Below, one piece after another: positions 50,383 through 58,453 of a stretch of DNA of 64,000 nucleotides. Under the pieces are notes generated by a model. The model was not told the DNA's origin. It was given only the letters and a program-made list of their open reading frames with translations, and did no database searches. Position numbers and translations under genes: made by a program. This DNA is from an uncultured Candidatus Melainabacteria bacterium (GTDB lineage: Bacteria; Cyanobacteriota; Vampirovibrionia; Gastranaerophilales; Gastranaerophilaceae): positions 62,001 through 126,000 of the forward strand of contig CANOTP010000001.1 in the NCBI GenBank assembly GCA_947570135.1, in the 5' to 3' direction. How positions within the stretch are numbered: position 1 is the stretch's first letter; the number at the start of each line of letters is the position of its first letter.

Positions 50383-51291
50383 TTGATGTCAATTTCGATT
50401 AACACAGATTTAGAATATTTACGTTCACGGCTATCGATACCTGATTCAAGGATGAATCAGTACCGTGATATGTCTGTAACTGATATTTTGAAAGCTGAAG
50501 CGGCTGCAGGTAACCTGGAGGCGATACAGCTTGCTGCCGATATGTTTACTGATGTTAATCAACTTATAGAATTATTTCAGCTTGCGGATCCTGAAAATAA
50601 ATTGGTTATTATGCAGGCTATGTCATTTGAACAATTGGAAAAACTTGTTCCTATGCTAGAATCAAAAGATTTGGTTGAAGGATTGCAGTTTTTTTCACAA
50701 GATGCGCTTTTGAATTTGTTAAAAGATATTCCGAAAGAAGAGCTTTTGAAAACAGTTTTTGAAATGTTTTCGGAAGTTGAAGTTATTCAATATATGCCAG
50801 AAAAGGAGCTGGATAAGCTTTTGATCGGAACTGATATGGAAAAAGGTTTTTTACTAAATCAATTACAATTTATTCCCGAAGTTTATTTGCAACAAATTCT
50901 GGAAAGTGTAACCGGACAAGAGGCAAAAGGTAGTTCTGCGGATTTGGTTGTTCAGATAGGTCAGCTTGGAAATATGGCTTATAAGAAGGCGATTACTAAT
51001 CTTGAACCTGAGCAAAAAAGGCAGCTTACTTTTCTTTTGACAAATTCTGATAACAAATTATATGAAAAATTTGATACAGATGCTTACTTATATATGATGA
51101 ACCGTGAGCGTGATAAAAACGACATGGTTAAATCTATGGGTTTTATAAAACCTGAGCATTTGCAAAAAATGATTACAAAACTTCCGCAGGATTTGATGTC
51201 TGTTGTTATTACACAAATTGATACGGAAAAATTTGCTGATGCTTTGATAAATAAATTTCCGGAACTTTTGGCACAATTTGTTGCAGGATAA
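50383..51291 (+). CDS. Helical-repeat protein, MgtE N-domain/FliG-like
   Basis: The 302-residue protein is made of repeated short helices of the kind found in the MgtE N-terminal and FliG middle domains. Examples are EAIQLAADMFTDVNQLIELFQLADPENKLVIMQAM, LEKLVPML, and PQDLMSVVITQIDTEKFADALINKFPELL. It has no CBS or membrane part, so it is not a transporter. It probably is a soluble scaffold. A weak start context (GAGGTTTTTTG) is seen. Two pilin genes follow. Confidence 0.6.
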   Translation: MMSISINTDLEYLRSRLSIPDSRMNQYRDMSVTDILKAEAAAGNLEAIQLAADMFTDVNQLIELFQLADPENKLVIMQAMSFEQLEKLVPMLESKDLVEGLQFFSQDALLNLLKDIPKEELLKTVFEMFSEVEVIQYMPEKELDKLLIGTDMEKGFLLNQLQFIPEVYLQQILESVTGQEAKGSSADLVVQIGQLGNMAYKKAITNLEPEQKRQLTFLLTNSDNKLYEKFDTDAYLYMMNRERDKNDMVKSMGFIKPEHLQKMITKLPQDLMSVVITQIDTEKFADALINKFPELLAQFVAG

Positions 51292-51293
51292 GT

Positions 51294-51322
51294 TTGACAA
51301 AACAGATAGAGATAAATATAAT
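51294..51322 (+). promoter_or_regulatory. Consensus promoter of pilin A
   Basis: TTGACA at 51294-51299 and TATAAT at 51317-51322 are separated by exactly 17 bp. Both boxes are perfect. The expected start of transcription is about 51329, 34 bases ahead of the ATG. Confidence 0.8.
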
Positions 51323-51362
51323 AAAGTTGTTTATAAAAATGAAATTAAAAAGGAGAGAAAGT

Positions 51363-52141
51363 ATGAAAAAGCAGAGTATAATTAGGATTTCGGGGGGGGT
51401 AACTTTTGTAGCTTAGCACGGAGTGCTTTTACTCTCGCAGAGGTTTTAATTACTCTTGGTATAATCGGTGTTGTTGCGGCGATGACAATTCCAACACTTA
51501 TAGCAAATACTAACGGTGCAAAGTACCGTTCTCAGTTTAAGAAAACTCTCTCAACACTATCTCAGGCGGCAAGAATGTCGCAGGCTCAGTATGGTTATGA
51601 TTATGCTGGTATTACTCAAACTTGCGGAACAAATGCCGCGACTGAGCATCCTGACTCTACACAGTCAATCTGCGCAATTATTAATGGTACCTTAACAGGA
51701 ACAACTTATTTTGATAAAGCCTCTGAAATTCCCGCAAAAGGTGGTGGAAAATATACAATCAATGCAAATACGATGTCTGTATGGGGTGGTATATCGTTGA
51801 GCAGTATGCATGCTTATGTTTTAGCTGACGGTTCTATTTTTATGTTTAGCAGTACTTTAGGACAGTATCCTTGTACTTTACCTGTTGGTGTACCTTTAAA
51901 GAATGTTTATTCGGGTAATGTCGGCATGAATCATTGTGCAGGTTTTATTGATGTAAACGGTACATCATTACCTAATAAGGAAGTTTCGTGCTCGTCAGGT
52001 GATAATAATGTTGAAAAAAATACATGTGTTGTAAAAAACGATGCAAAACACATGTCAGACATTTATCCTGTGAGGATTCATGACGGGATTGTAGAGCCCG
52101 GGAGTGCCGCTGCCAGATATGTTTTAAAAACCGCTAAATGA
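51363..52141 (+). CDS. Pilin-like protein A, out of frame at an eight-G tract (phase-variable?)
   Basis: ATG 51363 (site AAGGAGAG) starts MKKQSIIRISGG. An eight-G run at 51392-51399 leads to a stop at once. With nine G the frame reads through ...GGGNFCSLARS and joins FTLAEVLITLGIIGVVAAMTIPTLI, the pilin signal, then continues to 52141 without a break (about 259 residues). The domain after it (DVNGTSLPNKEVSC..., VPGSAAARYVLK type end) is shared with pilin B. The strong promoter and ribosome site argue that the gene is used. The current state is 'off', or the base count is wrong. Confidence 0.75.
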
Positions 52142-52627
52142 TTAAATCCTGTCTTTTGTTAAAATATCCAGAGCAAATTTAAGAGCTTGGTTTGCAAACT
52201 CTTCTTTCATTTGTTTACGAGGAAGTGTCGGCGGAAGTTTAACTTCTTTTACTGTAACTATATTATTGTATTTTAAACCGATATAAATCAGTCCTACGGG
52301 TTTTAGTTCCGAGCCGCCTGTTGGACCTGCTATTCCTGTTGTGCAAAGTGCAATATCGCATCCTGTTGCTTTTTGTAATCCTTCTGCCATTGCAAAAGCA
52401 CATTCTTCGCTAACTGCACCGAAGTTATCTAAAATATCCCAACTTACATCTAAAATTTTGTGCTTAGCTTCGTTTGCATAAGTTACAAAATTCAGTTTTA
52501 TATACTCCGAACAGCCTGAAACATCCGTAAGTTTAGAGCTTAAAAGTCCTCCCGTACAGGATTCTGCCGTTGCAATCGTAAGTTTATTTTCTATTAAAAA
52601 TTTACCTAATAATTCTTCTTGTTTCAT
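52142..52627 (-). CDS. CinA C-terminal domain protein, nicotinamide-nucleotide amidase (PncC)
   Basis: The 161-residue protein is a stand-alone CinA C-domain: IATAESCTGGLLSSKLTDVSG, YANEAKHKIL, FGAVSEECAFAMAEGL, ALCTTGIAGPTGG and PVGLIYIGL. The enzyme deamidates nicotinamide mononucleotide to nicotinate mononucleotide in NAD recycling. The domain is often fused to a molybdopterin-like N-domain, which is absent here. It lies between the two pilin genes on the opposite strand. Confidence 0.93.
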   Translation of the reverse strand: MKQEELLGKFLIENKLTIATAESCTGGLLSSKLTDVSGCSEYIKLNFVTYANEAKHKILDVSWDILDNFGAVSEECAFAMAEGLQKATGCDIALCTTGIAGPTGGSELKPVGLIYIGLKYNNIVTVKEVKLPPTLPRKQMKEEFANQALKFALDILTKDRI

Positions 52628-52686
52628 AAAATTTTCCTTATGTATTTATTATATGATATTTTTAAAATTTTTAAATATCAAGTTGT

Positions 52687-52715
52687 TTGACAATGTGGTT
52701 AAAATTTTATATTAT
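52687..52715 (+). promoter_or_regulatory. Consensus-like promoter of pilin B
   Basis: TTGACA at 52687-52692 and TATTAT at 52710-52715 are 17 bp apart, matching the promoter layout of pilin A. The leader is short (about 16-23 bases), with AGAGGAGAG as ribosome site. Confidence 0.75.
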
Positions 52716-52737
52716 ATATAAAAAGAGGAGAGAAAAT

Positions 52738-53516
52738 ATGAAAAATCAAGCTATAATTAGGGTTTCGGGGGGGGTAACTTTTTAAGCTCCTTAGGATTTA
52801 CGTTAGCGGAGGTATTAATTACCCTCGGCATAATCGGTGTTGTTGCGGCGATGACAATACCGACCTTAATAGCAAATACTAATGCTCAAAAATATCGCAG
52901 CCAATTTAAGAAAACTATTTCAACTTTATCACAAGCTGCTCGAATGTCACAAGCTCAATATGATTTTGATTATGCAGGTATAACTCAACCTTGCGGAGCG
53001 AATCCTGCTTCTGAAAATCCTGAAAATGTTATGACTGTTTGTGCTTTATTAAACGGGACCTTGACAGGTGCTACATTTAAAAAACTGACGGATTTAAAAA
53101 TGAGTAAAAACGGGAAGGCTGTTCCATATACTGTTACAAAAGGTGATTTTTTAAACAGAGCTTCTTATATGTTAAATAACGGACTTGTTTATATGTTACC
53201 AGACGGGAGTATGGTTGTAATAAATGCTAAAATGGGTAATTATCCGTGTGATTTATTGACAGCAACCGAGGTTCTTGATATTAATCCTACGGGTGTAAGC
53301 TTATCAGAATGTTTCGGGTTTATTGATGTGAACGGAGTATCTTTGCCTAATAAAGAAGTTAGCTGCTATTCAGGTTCTAATTTGTTAAAAGATAATAATT
53401 GTATTGTAAAAAATGATGCAAAACATTTAACCGATATTTATCCTGTCAGGTTTCATAACGGTTCTGTTGTTCCGGGGAGTGCTGCTGCAAGATATGTGCT
53501 AAAAATTGCTAAATAG
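52738..53516 (+). CDS. Pilin-like protein B, out of frame at an eight-G tract (phase-variable?)
   Basis: ATG 52738 starts MKNQAIIRVSGG and meets an eight-G run at 52767-52774, then a stop. Nine G would give GGGNFLSSLGFTLAEVLITLGIIGVVAAMTIPTLI and an open frame to 53516 (about 259 residues). The G-tract flanks (TTTC and TAACTTTT) are identical to those of pilin A. The mature domain is close to pilin A (NTNAQKYRSQFKKTISTLSQAARMSQAQY..), so they are recent paralogues. Both are off by the same single base in this sequence. Confidence 0.75.
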
Positions 53517-54891
53517 TCGTCTTTTCAGGTGTGACGCAAGCTGTAATTGCGTCAATCAGACGTTTTACGGGTACAATTTGGATTTTTTCATTTTGTGCCG
53601 AGCGGTTAGCGTACGGGATTATGGCTTTTTTAAATCCTGATGTTACGGCTTCGTTTAAGCGTTTTTCGATGTTATTAACGGGGTGAATTTCGCCTGATAA
53701 ACCGATTTCACCTATTATTACCGTTTGTGAATCAACTACAACATCACGAGCGCATGTTGCGATTGCAAGTGCGATACCAAGATCGGCACTCGGTTCATCT
53801 ATTTCGATTCCACCCATTACGTTTATGTAAACATCTTGTTTTGACAAATTTAATCCTACACGTTTTTCCAGAACCGCTAATATTTGTAATAACCTGCTGT
53901 TATCAACGCCGTTTGTAACCCTTCTTGGTGTCGGGTAAGGTGTTGTTCCTACAAGTGCTTGAATTTCAACCAAAAGCGGTCTTGTTCCTTCGTTTGTTAC
54001 TATTATGGCGCTTCCCGGGATGGCATCTTGAGAGCGTTCATTTAAGAAAAGTTCATTCGGATTTTTAACTTCTACAAGTCCTTTTGCCTGCATCTCAAAA
54101 ATTCCTACCTCAGAGGTGTTACCAAAACGGTTTTTCATAGAGCGAAGCATTCTGTAAGACTTATATTTATCACCTTCGAACGAGATAACCGTGTCTACCA
54201 TGTGTTCTAAAATTTTTGGCCCTGCAATATTTCCGTCTTTTGTCACATGTCCTATTACAATTGTTGTGATATTACGGGTTTTGGCTATTTGCATTAAAAT
54301 GTTGCAGCATTCTCGAATTTGAGAAACGCTTCCCGCAGAACTTGTAATTGTTTGAGAATAAATCGCCTGGATACTGTCTATAACAATCATATCAGGGTTT
54401 AATTCTTCAATTTGTTTTCTGATACTTTCAAGGTTTGTTTGTGGGTAAACATAGAGATTATCAGAATTTACCCCTAAGCGGTTAGCTCGAAGTTTAAGTT
54501 GACTTGCGGATTCTTCTGCTGATACATAAAGGATTTTTTGTCCGCTTTTTGCAAGTTCTCCGCTTGTTTGGAGTAATATTGTTGATTTACCGATTCCCGG
54601 GTCGCCCGCGATAAGTATCAAAGAACCTTTTACCAAGCCGCCGCCTAAGATTCTGTCAAATTCCGAGATATTTGTGCTTATGCGAACTTCTTCGCCGATA
54701 TGAATATCATTAATCAATGACGGTTTTGTGTCATTAACAATCCCTTGCGGAGATATGTTTTGAGGTTTTAGACTGCTTTGAACTTCTTCAACAAAACTGC
54801 TCCAAGAACCGCATTCGGGACATTTACCCAAATATCCCGCAGATTCGTAACCGCATTGTTGACATATCCATTTTGATTTTACTTTTGCCAT
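53509..54891 (-). CDS. radA: DNA repair protein RadA
   Basis: The 460-residue protein has a zinc ribbon (CQQCGYESAGYLGKCPECGSW), a RecA-like core with Walker A GDPGIGKST, the RadA-specific KNRFGNTSEVG motif, and a Lon-like C-terminal domain (VNVMGGIEIDEPSADLGIALAIA). It drives branch migration in recombination. The length is standard. The gene converges with pilin B and overlaps its end by eight bases. Confidence 0.96.
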   Translation of the reverse strand: MAKVKSKWICQQCGYESAGYLGKCPECGSWSSFVEEVQSSLKPQNISPQGIVNDTKPSLINDIHIGEEVRISTNISEFDRILGGGLVKGSLILIAGDPGIGKSTILLQTSGELAKSGQKILYVSAEESASQLKLRANRLGVNSDNLYVYPQTNLESIRKQIEELNPDMIVIDSIQAIYSQTITSSAGSVSQIRECCNILMQIAKTRNITTIVIGHVTKDGNIAGPKILEHMVDTVISFEGDKYKSYRMLRSMKNRFGNTSEVGIFEMQAKGLVEVKNPNELFLNERSQDAIPGSAIIVTNEGTRPLLVEIQALVGTTPYPTPRRVTNGVDNSRLLQILAVLEKRVGLNLSKQDVYINVMGGIEIDEPSADLGIALAIATCARDVVVDSQTVIIGEIGLSGEIHPVNNIEKRLNEAVTSGFKKAIIPYANRSAQNEKIQIVPVKRLIDAITACVTPEKTTI

Positions 54892-54897
54892 AGTTTT

Positions 54898-55227
54898 TTA
54901 CCAATGAATTTCTCTTGCCGAAATTGAGTAAGTTGCACCTGATGAATCCAAGATAAATGTTATCGGAACAAATACTTTATTTCCGCAAGCATTAATTACC
55001 CATTCTTCTTTCCAACTGCCGTTCGCAGGTTGTCTGAGTACTTTTGTATCTGTAACAGAATAATTACTGCAAGCAGGAACAAAAGTTCCTGCTGCGGCAT
55101 AAGCTGTCATAATTGTATCAGCTTGTAATTTTTCGTTAGCCAATGACTGCCCCGGAAGTGGTAAAGTATTTGCAGCCAAAGTCGAAAGGCCAATTAAAAG
55201 TATTGAAATTATGAAATATTTTTTCAT
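54898..55227 (-). CDS. Small exported protein
   Basis: The 109-residue product starts with a signal peptide (MKKYFIISILLIGLSTLAANT). The mature part has two cysteines (FVPACSNY and VINACGNK) that could form a disulfide, and a WKEEWVINACGNKVFVPITFIL core. The ATG is one base from the stop of the upstream gene. It is the last gene of a likely operon starting with the BlaI-type regulator at 56999. Confidence 0.7.
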   Translation of the reverse strand: MKKYFIISILLIGLSTLAANTLPLPGQSLANEKLQADTIMTAYAAAGTFVPACSNYSVTDTKVLRQPANGSWKEEWVINACGNKVFVPITFILDSSGATYSISAREIHW

Positions 55228-56270
55228 TAATTACGTCCTGTTTTATTCAGGCTTTCGACATCTGTTACTCTCATTGCGTAATAAGGTGTTTTTTGACCTT
55301 TTTCAACCAGGAATAAGACAAAGTTATCTGTGAATGTGAAGTTTCTGCCTCTTTCAATTGGCATTGCCATACATTTCATCATTATTGCCGCTTCGCTTTT
55401 TAGTTTTACACCTTCATTATTCATTCTAAAATCAACAGTTTCGATTGTTTTATCAATTTTAAAGTTTGTACCTTTAATTTGGTGTCCTTCAACGTCTTTG
55501 AAGCTTGTTTCCTGGTATAAATTAATGTCAGGAACTCTTAATTTATCATCTTTGTTGAATTTTTTATCACCTTTATAAGCCTTTGTTTTTTTGTTTAAAT
55601 CCGCATAAAATGCGTCAAAAGTTTTGTCATCGTTTGTTCTGTATAGAACGACTTCATCATTTCCTTTAGTGATAAGTTTTACCCCGAAGTCTTCGTAAGA
55701 ATTATAAAATAATACATTAACGTTTTTAGCTAACTTTTTATCACTGTCTTCGTTTATACCAAAGTATTTAACAGGAGTGAAGTTTTTCGCAAACGGTCCA
55801 TCACTTAATTTATCAAACGGGTTTAAAAATTTGAAATCTTTTTTCAGCATTGCATAAATAAAGATTTTATCGGGTTGATATGAAAAATCAAACATATCTA
55901 AGATATCGCTTGTTTCATTAAATTTATCTTTTATACCTTTTTCAATAGTTGCTTTTAACTCGGGAGATACAATTCCTGTTTTGGTGTAATAAGAATTTTC
56001 ACTGATATTTGATTTTTTAAATGCTTTTTTATTTAACTCCTTTGCTACGATTGAATCGTATCCGATAAATTTAATCGGTTTTTTTACAATATTATCAATG
56101 GCTTCGTTCCAAACAATCTGGAAAGTTCCGACCCAAATGCGGTTTGACGCGCTGCTTTGTGATGACATTGTCGGTAATACTTCAATTGAAGTTGCAGGTT
56201 CTGCTGCGAATCCTGAGTTTCCGATAAGTGAAGTAATTAAAAGTGTTAAACATATTAATAACTTTTTCAT
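55227..56270 (-). CDS. Exported protein, possible serpin fold
   Basis: The 347-residue product has a signal peptide (MKKLLICLTLLITSLIGNSGFAA). The C-terminal 50 residues (EAAIMMKCMAMP, then FTFTDNFVLFLVEKGQKTPYYAMRV) recall the end of serpins: a reactive-loop-like segment followed by FxxDxPFLFxI..... The N-terminal part and the exact hinge are not convincing by eye, so the idea is tentative. It overlaps the small exported protein's start and follows the gene at 56271. Confidence 0.55.
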   Translation of the reverse strand: MKKLLICLTLLITSLIGNSGFAAEPATSIEVLPTMSSQSSASNRIWVGTFQIVWNEAIDNIVKKPIKFIGYDSIVAKELNKKAFKKSNISENSYYTKTGIVSPELKATIEKGIKDKFNETSDILDMFDFSYQPDKIFIYAMLKKDFKFLNPFDKLSDGPFAKNFTPVKYFGINEDSDKKLAKNVNVLFYNSYEDFGVKLITKGNDEVVLYRTNDDKTFDAFYADLNKKTKAYKGDKKFNKDDKLRVPDINLYQETSFKDVEGHQIKGTNFKIDKTIETVDFRMNNEGVKLKSEAAIMMKCMAMPIERGRNFTFTDNFVLFLVEKGQKTPYYAMRVTDVESLNKTGRN

Positions 56271-56645
56271 TTATTTCCTCCTTGTAAATCCTGTATTCAG
56301 AGATTTCCAAAATCCTTTGAAAAAACCTGAGATTGTATTTTTGTGAAGAATAGGCGCAGAGTCATAGTATTTTTTATAATTATTTATGATATTTTGCGGA
56401 ACATCTTCACCTCTACTTAAAATATACGACAAAAATTCTATATAGTCATCCTGTTCTTCTTTATAAAGTTCATCACGTCGTCTTAAATCTTCGTCAGCTT
56501 CATAATGAATAAGCGCGTGATAAGCAGCAACAAGACTATCGTCTGTTGTATCTTTCGGGTATAACATTAAAGCTTCTCTGACGGATTTATTTCCGATACG
56601 AACTTCTCGCAGCAAGTTACCGACTAAAATTCTATCGTTGTTCAT
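56271..56645 (-). CDS. Hypothetical protein of the BlaI-linked operon
   Basis: The 124-residue product is helical and acidic-basic mixed (YHALIHYEADEDLRRRDELYKEEQDDYIEFLSYIL), with no signal or membrane segment. It lies nine bases after the BlaI-type gene and directly before the exported protein gene (contact at 56270/56271). An unassigned cytosolic partner is the best description. Confidence 0.6.
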   Translation of the reverse strand: MNNDRILVGNLLREVRIGNKSVREALMLYPKDTTDDSLVAAYHALIHYEADEDLRRRDELYKEEQDDYIEFLSYILSRGEDVPQNIINNYKKYYDSAPILHKNTISGFFKGFWKSLNTGFTRRK

Positions 56646-56654
56646 AATGAATAA

Positions 56655-56999
56655 TTATTTAACTAAAATTTCAACCATTTCACGTTCAACAAAACGCATC
56701 ATTTCAGCATAATCACTGTTAAAGAAATTATCGGTAAATTCTTTTAACATGTCTAAAGCCATTTCACGTCTGTCCATAGTTGTTTTATAAAAGAATTTTT
56801 TACCGACCTTATATCTGACAAGAATACTTTTTGATACTAATCTGTCCATAACGGTTTTGATAGTTGTATAAGCTCTTTGAGTCCCATTTTCACTTAAGTT
56901 GTCTACGATATCTTGGATAGAGATATCAAGGTCTTCATTTTCTGCAGTCATGTTCCAAAATGTGTTTAAAATTTCAATTTCTAAAGAACCGCAAGCCAT
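56655..56999 (-). CDS. BlaI/MecI/CopY-family transcriptional repressor
   Basis: The 114-residue protein has the family winged helix: LEIEILNTFWNMT, DIVDNL, RAYTTIKTVMDRLVSKSILVRYKVGKKFFYKTTMDR, and a helical dimerisation end. BlaI-type repressors are relieved by a membrane sensor protease, but no BlaR-type gene is visible. It is the first gene of a likely four-gene operon with two exported products. A weak dyad (ATTAC/GTAAT at 57021-57037) precedes it. Confidence 0.85.
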   Translation of the reverse strand: MACGSLEIEILNTFWNMTAENEDLDISIQDIVDNLSENGTQRAYTTIKTVMDRLVSKSILVRYKVGKKFFYKTTMDRREMALDMLKEFTDNFFNSDYAEMMRFVEREMVEILVK

Positions 57000-57020
57000 A
57001 TTTTCCTCCTATAACTACTA

Positions 57021-57037
57021 ATTACTATAATTGTAAT
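57021..57037 (-). promoter_or_regulatory. Possible BlaI operator/-10 region
   Basis: ATTAC and GTAAT flank TATAATT between the ribosome site (AGGAGG) and the upstream gap. On the minus strand a TATAGT-like -10 box lies in the same place. The dyad is short, so this is only a candidate. Confidence 0.35.
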
Positions 57038-57039
57038 AT

Positions 57040-57280
57040 AAAATAGATTTTTTACAAGGGTAGTAATAAAAAAAGTTACAAAAATATATAATGTTTTGTT
57101 GTGGTGCGGAGACTTGAATAGATTGCCCAGTGGGGCTGATTTTGCCCCCGCCGAAGCTCGTGAATCTTACAAGGAGTAAGGTAGTTGGTAGCATAATGCC
57201 CCGTCCGGCCGAGCATCCTACGGAGCGCGTTGACCCTACAAAGTACACAGCAATTGGTAGCAAAGTACGGTACGAAGTAC
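57040..57280. other. GC-rich gap without a recognisable gene
   Basis: From about 57105 the composition shifts to much higher GC, with a small hairpin (GCCC AGT GGGGC) and the phrase TTGGTAGCA repeated twice (about 57188 and 57252). No long open frame with a ribosome site fits. It may be a remnant of an inserted sequence or an untranslated RNA. Confidence 0.4.
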
Positions 57281-58453
57281 TTAAAAGTCCATGTCCATAA
57301 AGTCTTCCTGCTTTTGGAAATTTTTACGGCTTGTTCTTATTTTTTCGTTTTTCTTTTTTGTTTTTTCGGGGATATTTTTGTAGGCGTTATCTACAGAAAT
57401 TTTTGTTATAACTTTGCTGTTTTTTCGGTCATAGAATGTCAGCCAGAATTTACGGTTAATGTTATCCACTGCAAATGATACATTTTCGACCAATTTATCC
57501 CCGGGCTTAATTTGACGAAACATAAGTTTTGTATTCCCGAAGATTGACGGGCTGAATTTTACGTTGTAATCGTTTACAAGTGCCATATCAAACCCTGACA
57601 ATGTTTTATCAGACATATTTGAGATAAGTACGGTAAGAGTAATTGTATTGGCTTCACCGAACGGATCTTTTTCATGTTTAATATCGTTTATGCTGATTTT
57701 AAGTCCGTCATAGAGAATTTCTTCTTGTTTTAATGCTTCTTCTTTATAAACGGGAAGATCAATTGATGTATTGATTCTTACCTTAATTTCATCACCCGGG
57801 GCGATTAAAACGTGGTTTCCTTTTCTGATAAGCGCCACTCCAAGCCCTGCTACTCCGCCTAAAGCTGCCCCGCCTGCGATTGTATAACCTTGAGATGCGA
57901 TTGCGGCTTCCAGTCCGAGCCAGTTTAGTGCCATAAGTCCGCCGACAGCACCGCCTGCCACAGTATAACCTAAGTCCTGAGCAACTATTTTAGCACCTTG
58001 GGTTACAGGATGAAGTTTTGTTGTCATTTTACCTTCAATAGGGATTTCTCTACCGTCAGGTGTGATAAGGTAATCAAATCCTAATTCCATTGTGGCTTCT
58101 TTTCCAAAACGACCGGGGGCTGTTGTGTTACAAAGTTTCCCGTGGGCAACAGTGCCTTTAGGGATAATAATTCCTTTATCTCCGTATACATCATCGGTTA
58201 CTTCCGCGAAAAACTCATCACCTTCTATAGAAAAAGATGAATCTAATACTTGAGATACCGTCATATTAATGATTTCTTTTCTGTTTAGGGTTTCGATTTT
58301 TCCTGTGAAAAGTTCCTCCTGCATACGTTGAAATTCACCTGTTTCCGTAACAGAACCCTTTAGAGGTTCCAGTGCAGAAACAGGTGTACTTATTCCAAGC
58401 AGTGATGCTGATAATATAAAGCTCAATATCTTTTTCATAGTTACATTATACAT
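57281..58453 (-). CDS. Exported protein with IPKGT-type barrel and glycine-rich helix
   Basis: The 390-residue product has a signal peptide (start MYNVTMKKILSFILSASLLGISTPVSAL). It then has a TrbI/VirB10-like part (GIIIPKGTVAHGKLC, DYLITPDGREIPIEGKM) and a glycine-rich hydrophobic stretch (YTVAGGAVGGLMALNW..., GYTIAGGAALGGVAGLGVALI) that may insert in a membrane. A C-terminal beta-rich domain follows (TITLTVLISNMSDKTLSGFDMAL). It shares the IPxGT feature with the protein at 36100. Its start is one base from the glycosyltransferase gene's end. Confidence 0.65.
   Translation of the reverse strand: MYNVTMKKILSFILSASLLGISTPVSALEPLKGSVTETGEFQRMQEELFTGKIETLNRKEIINMTVSQVLDSSFSIEGDEFFAEVTDDVYGDKGIIIPKGTVAHGKLCNTTAPGRFGKEATMELGFDYLITPDGREIPIEGKMTTKLHPVTQGAKIVAQDLGYTVAGGAVGGLMALNWLGLEAAIASQGYTIAGGAALGGVAGLGVALIRKGNHVLIAPGDEIKVRINTSIDLPVYKEEALKQEEILYDGLKISINDIKHEKDPFGEANTITLTVLISNMSDKTLSGFDMALVNDYNVKFSPSIFGNTKLMFRQIKPGDKLVENVSFAVDNINRKFWLTFYDRKNSKVITKISVDNAYKNIPEKTKKKNEKIRTSRKNFQKQEDFMDMDF

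Noticed and set aside
57018-57263. A minus-strand frame of 81 codons in the GC-rich gap
   Set aside because: No signal for translation, unnatural composition at the start, and it covers the likely promoter of the BlaI-type gene.
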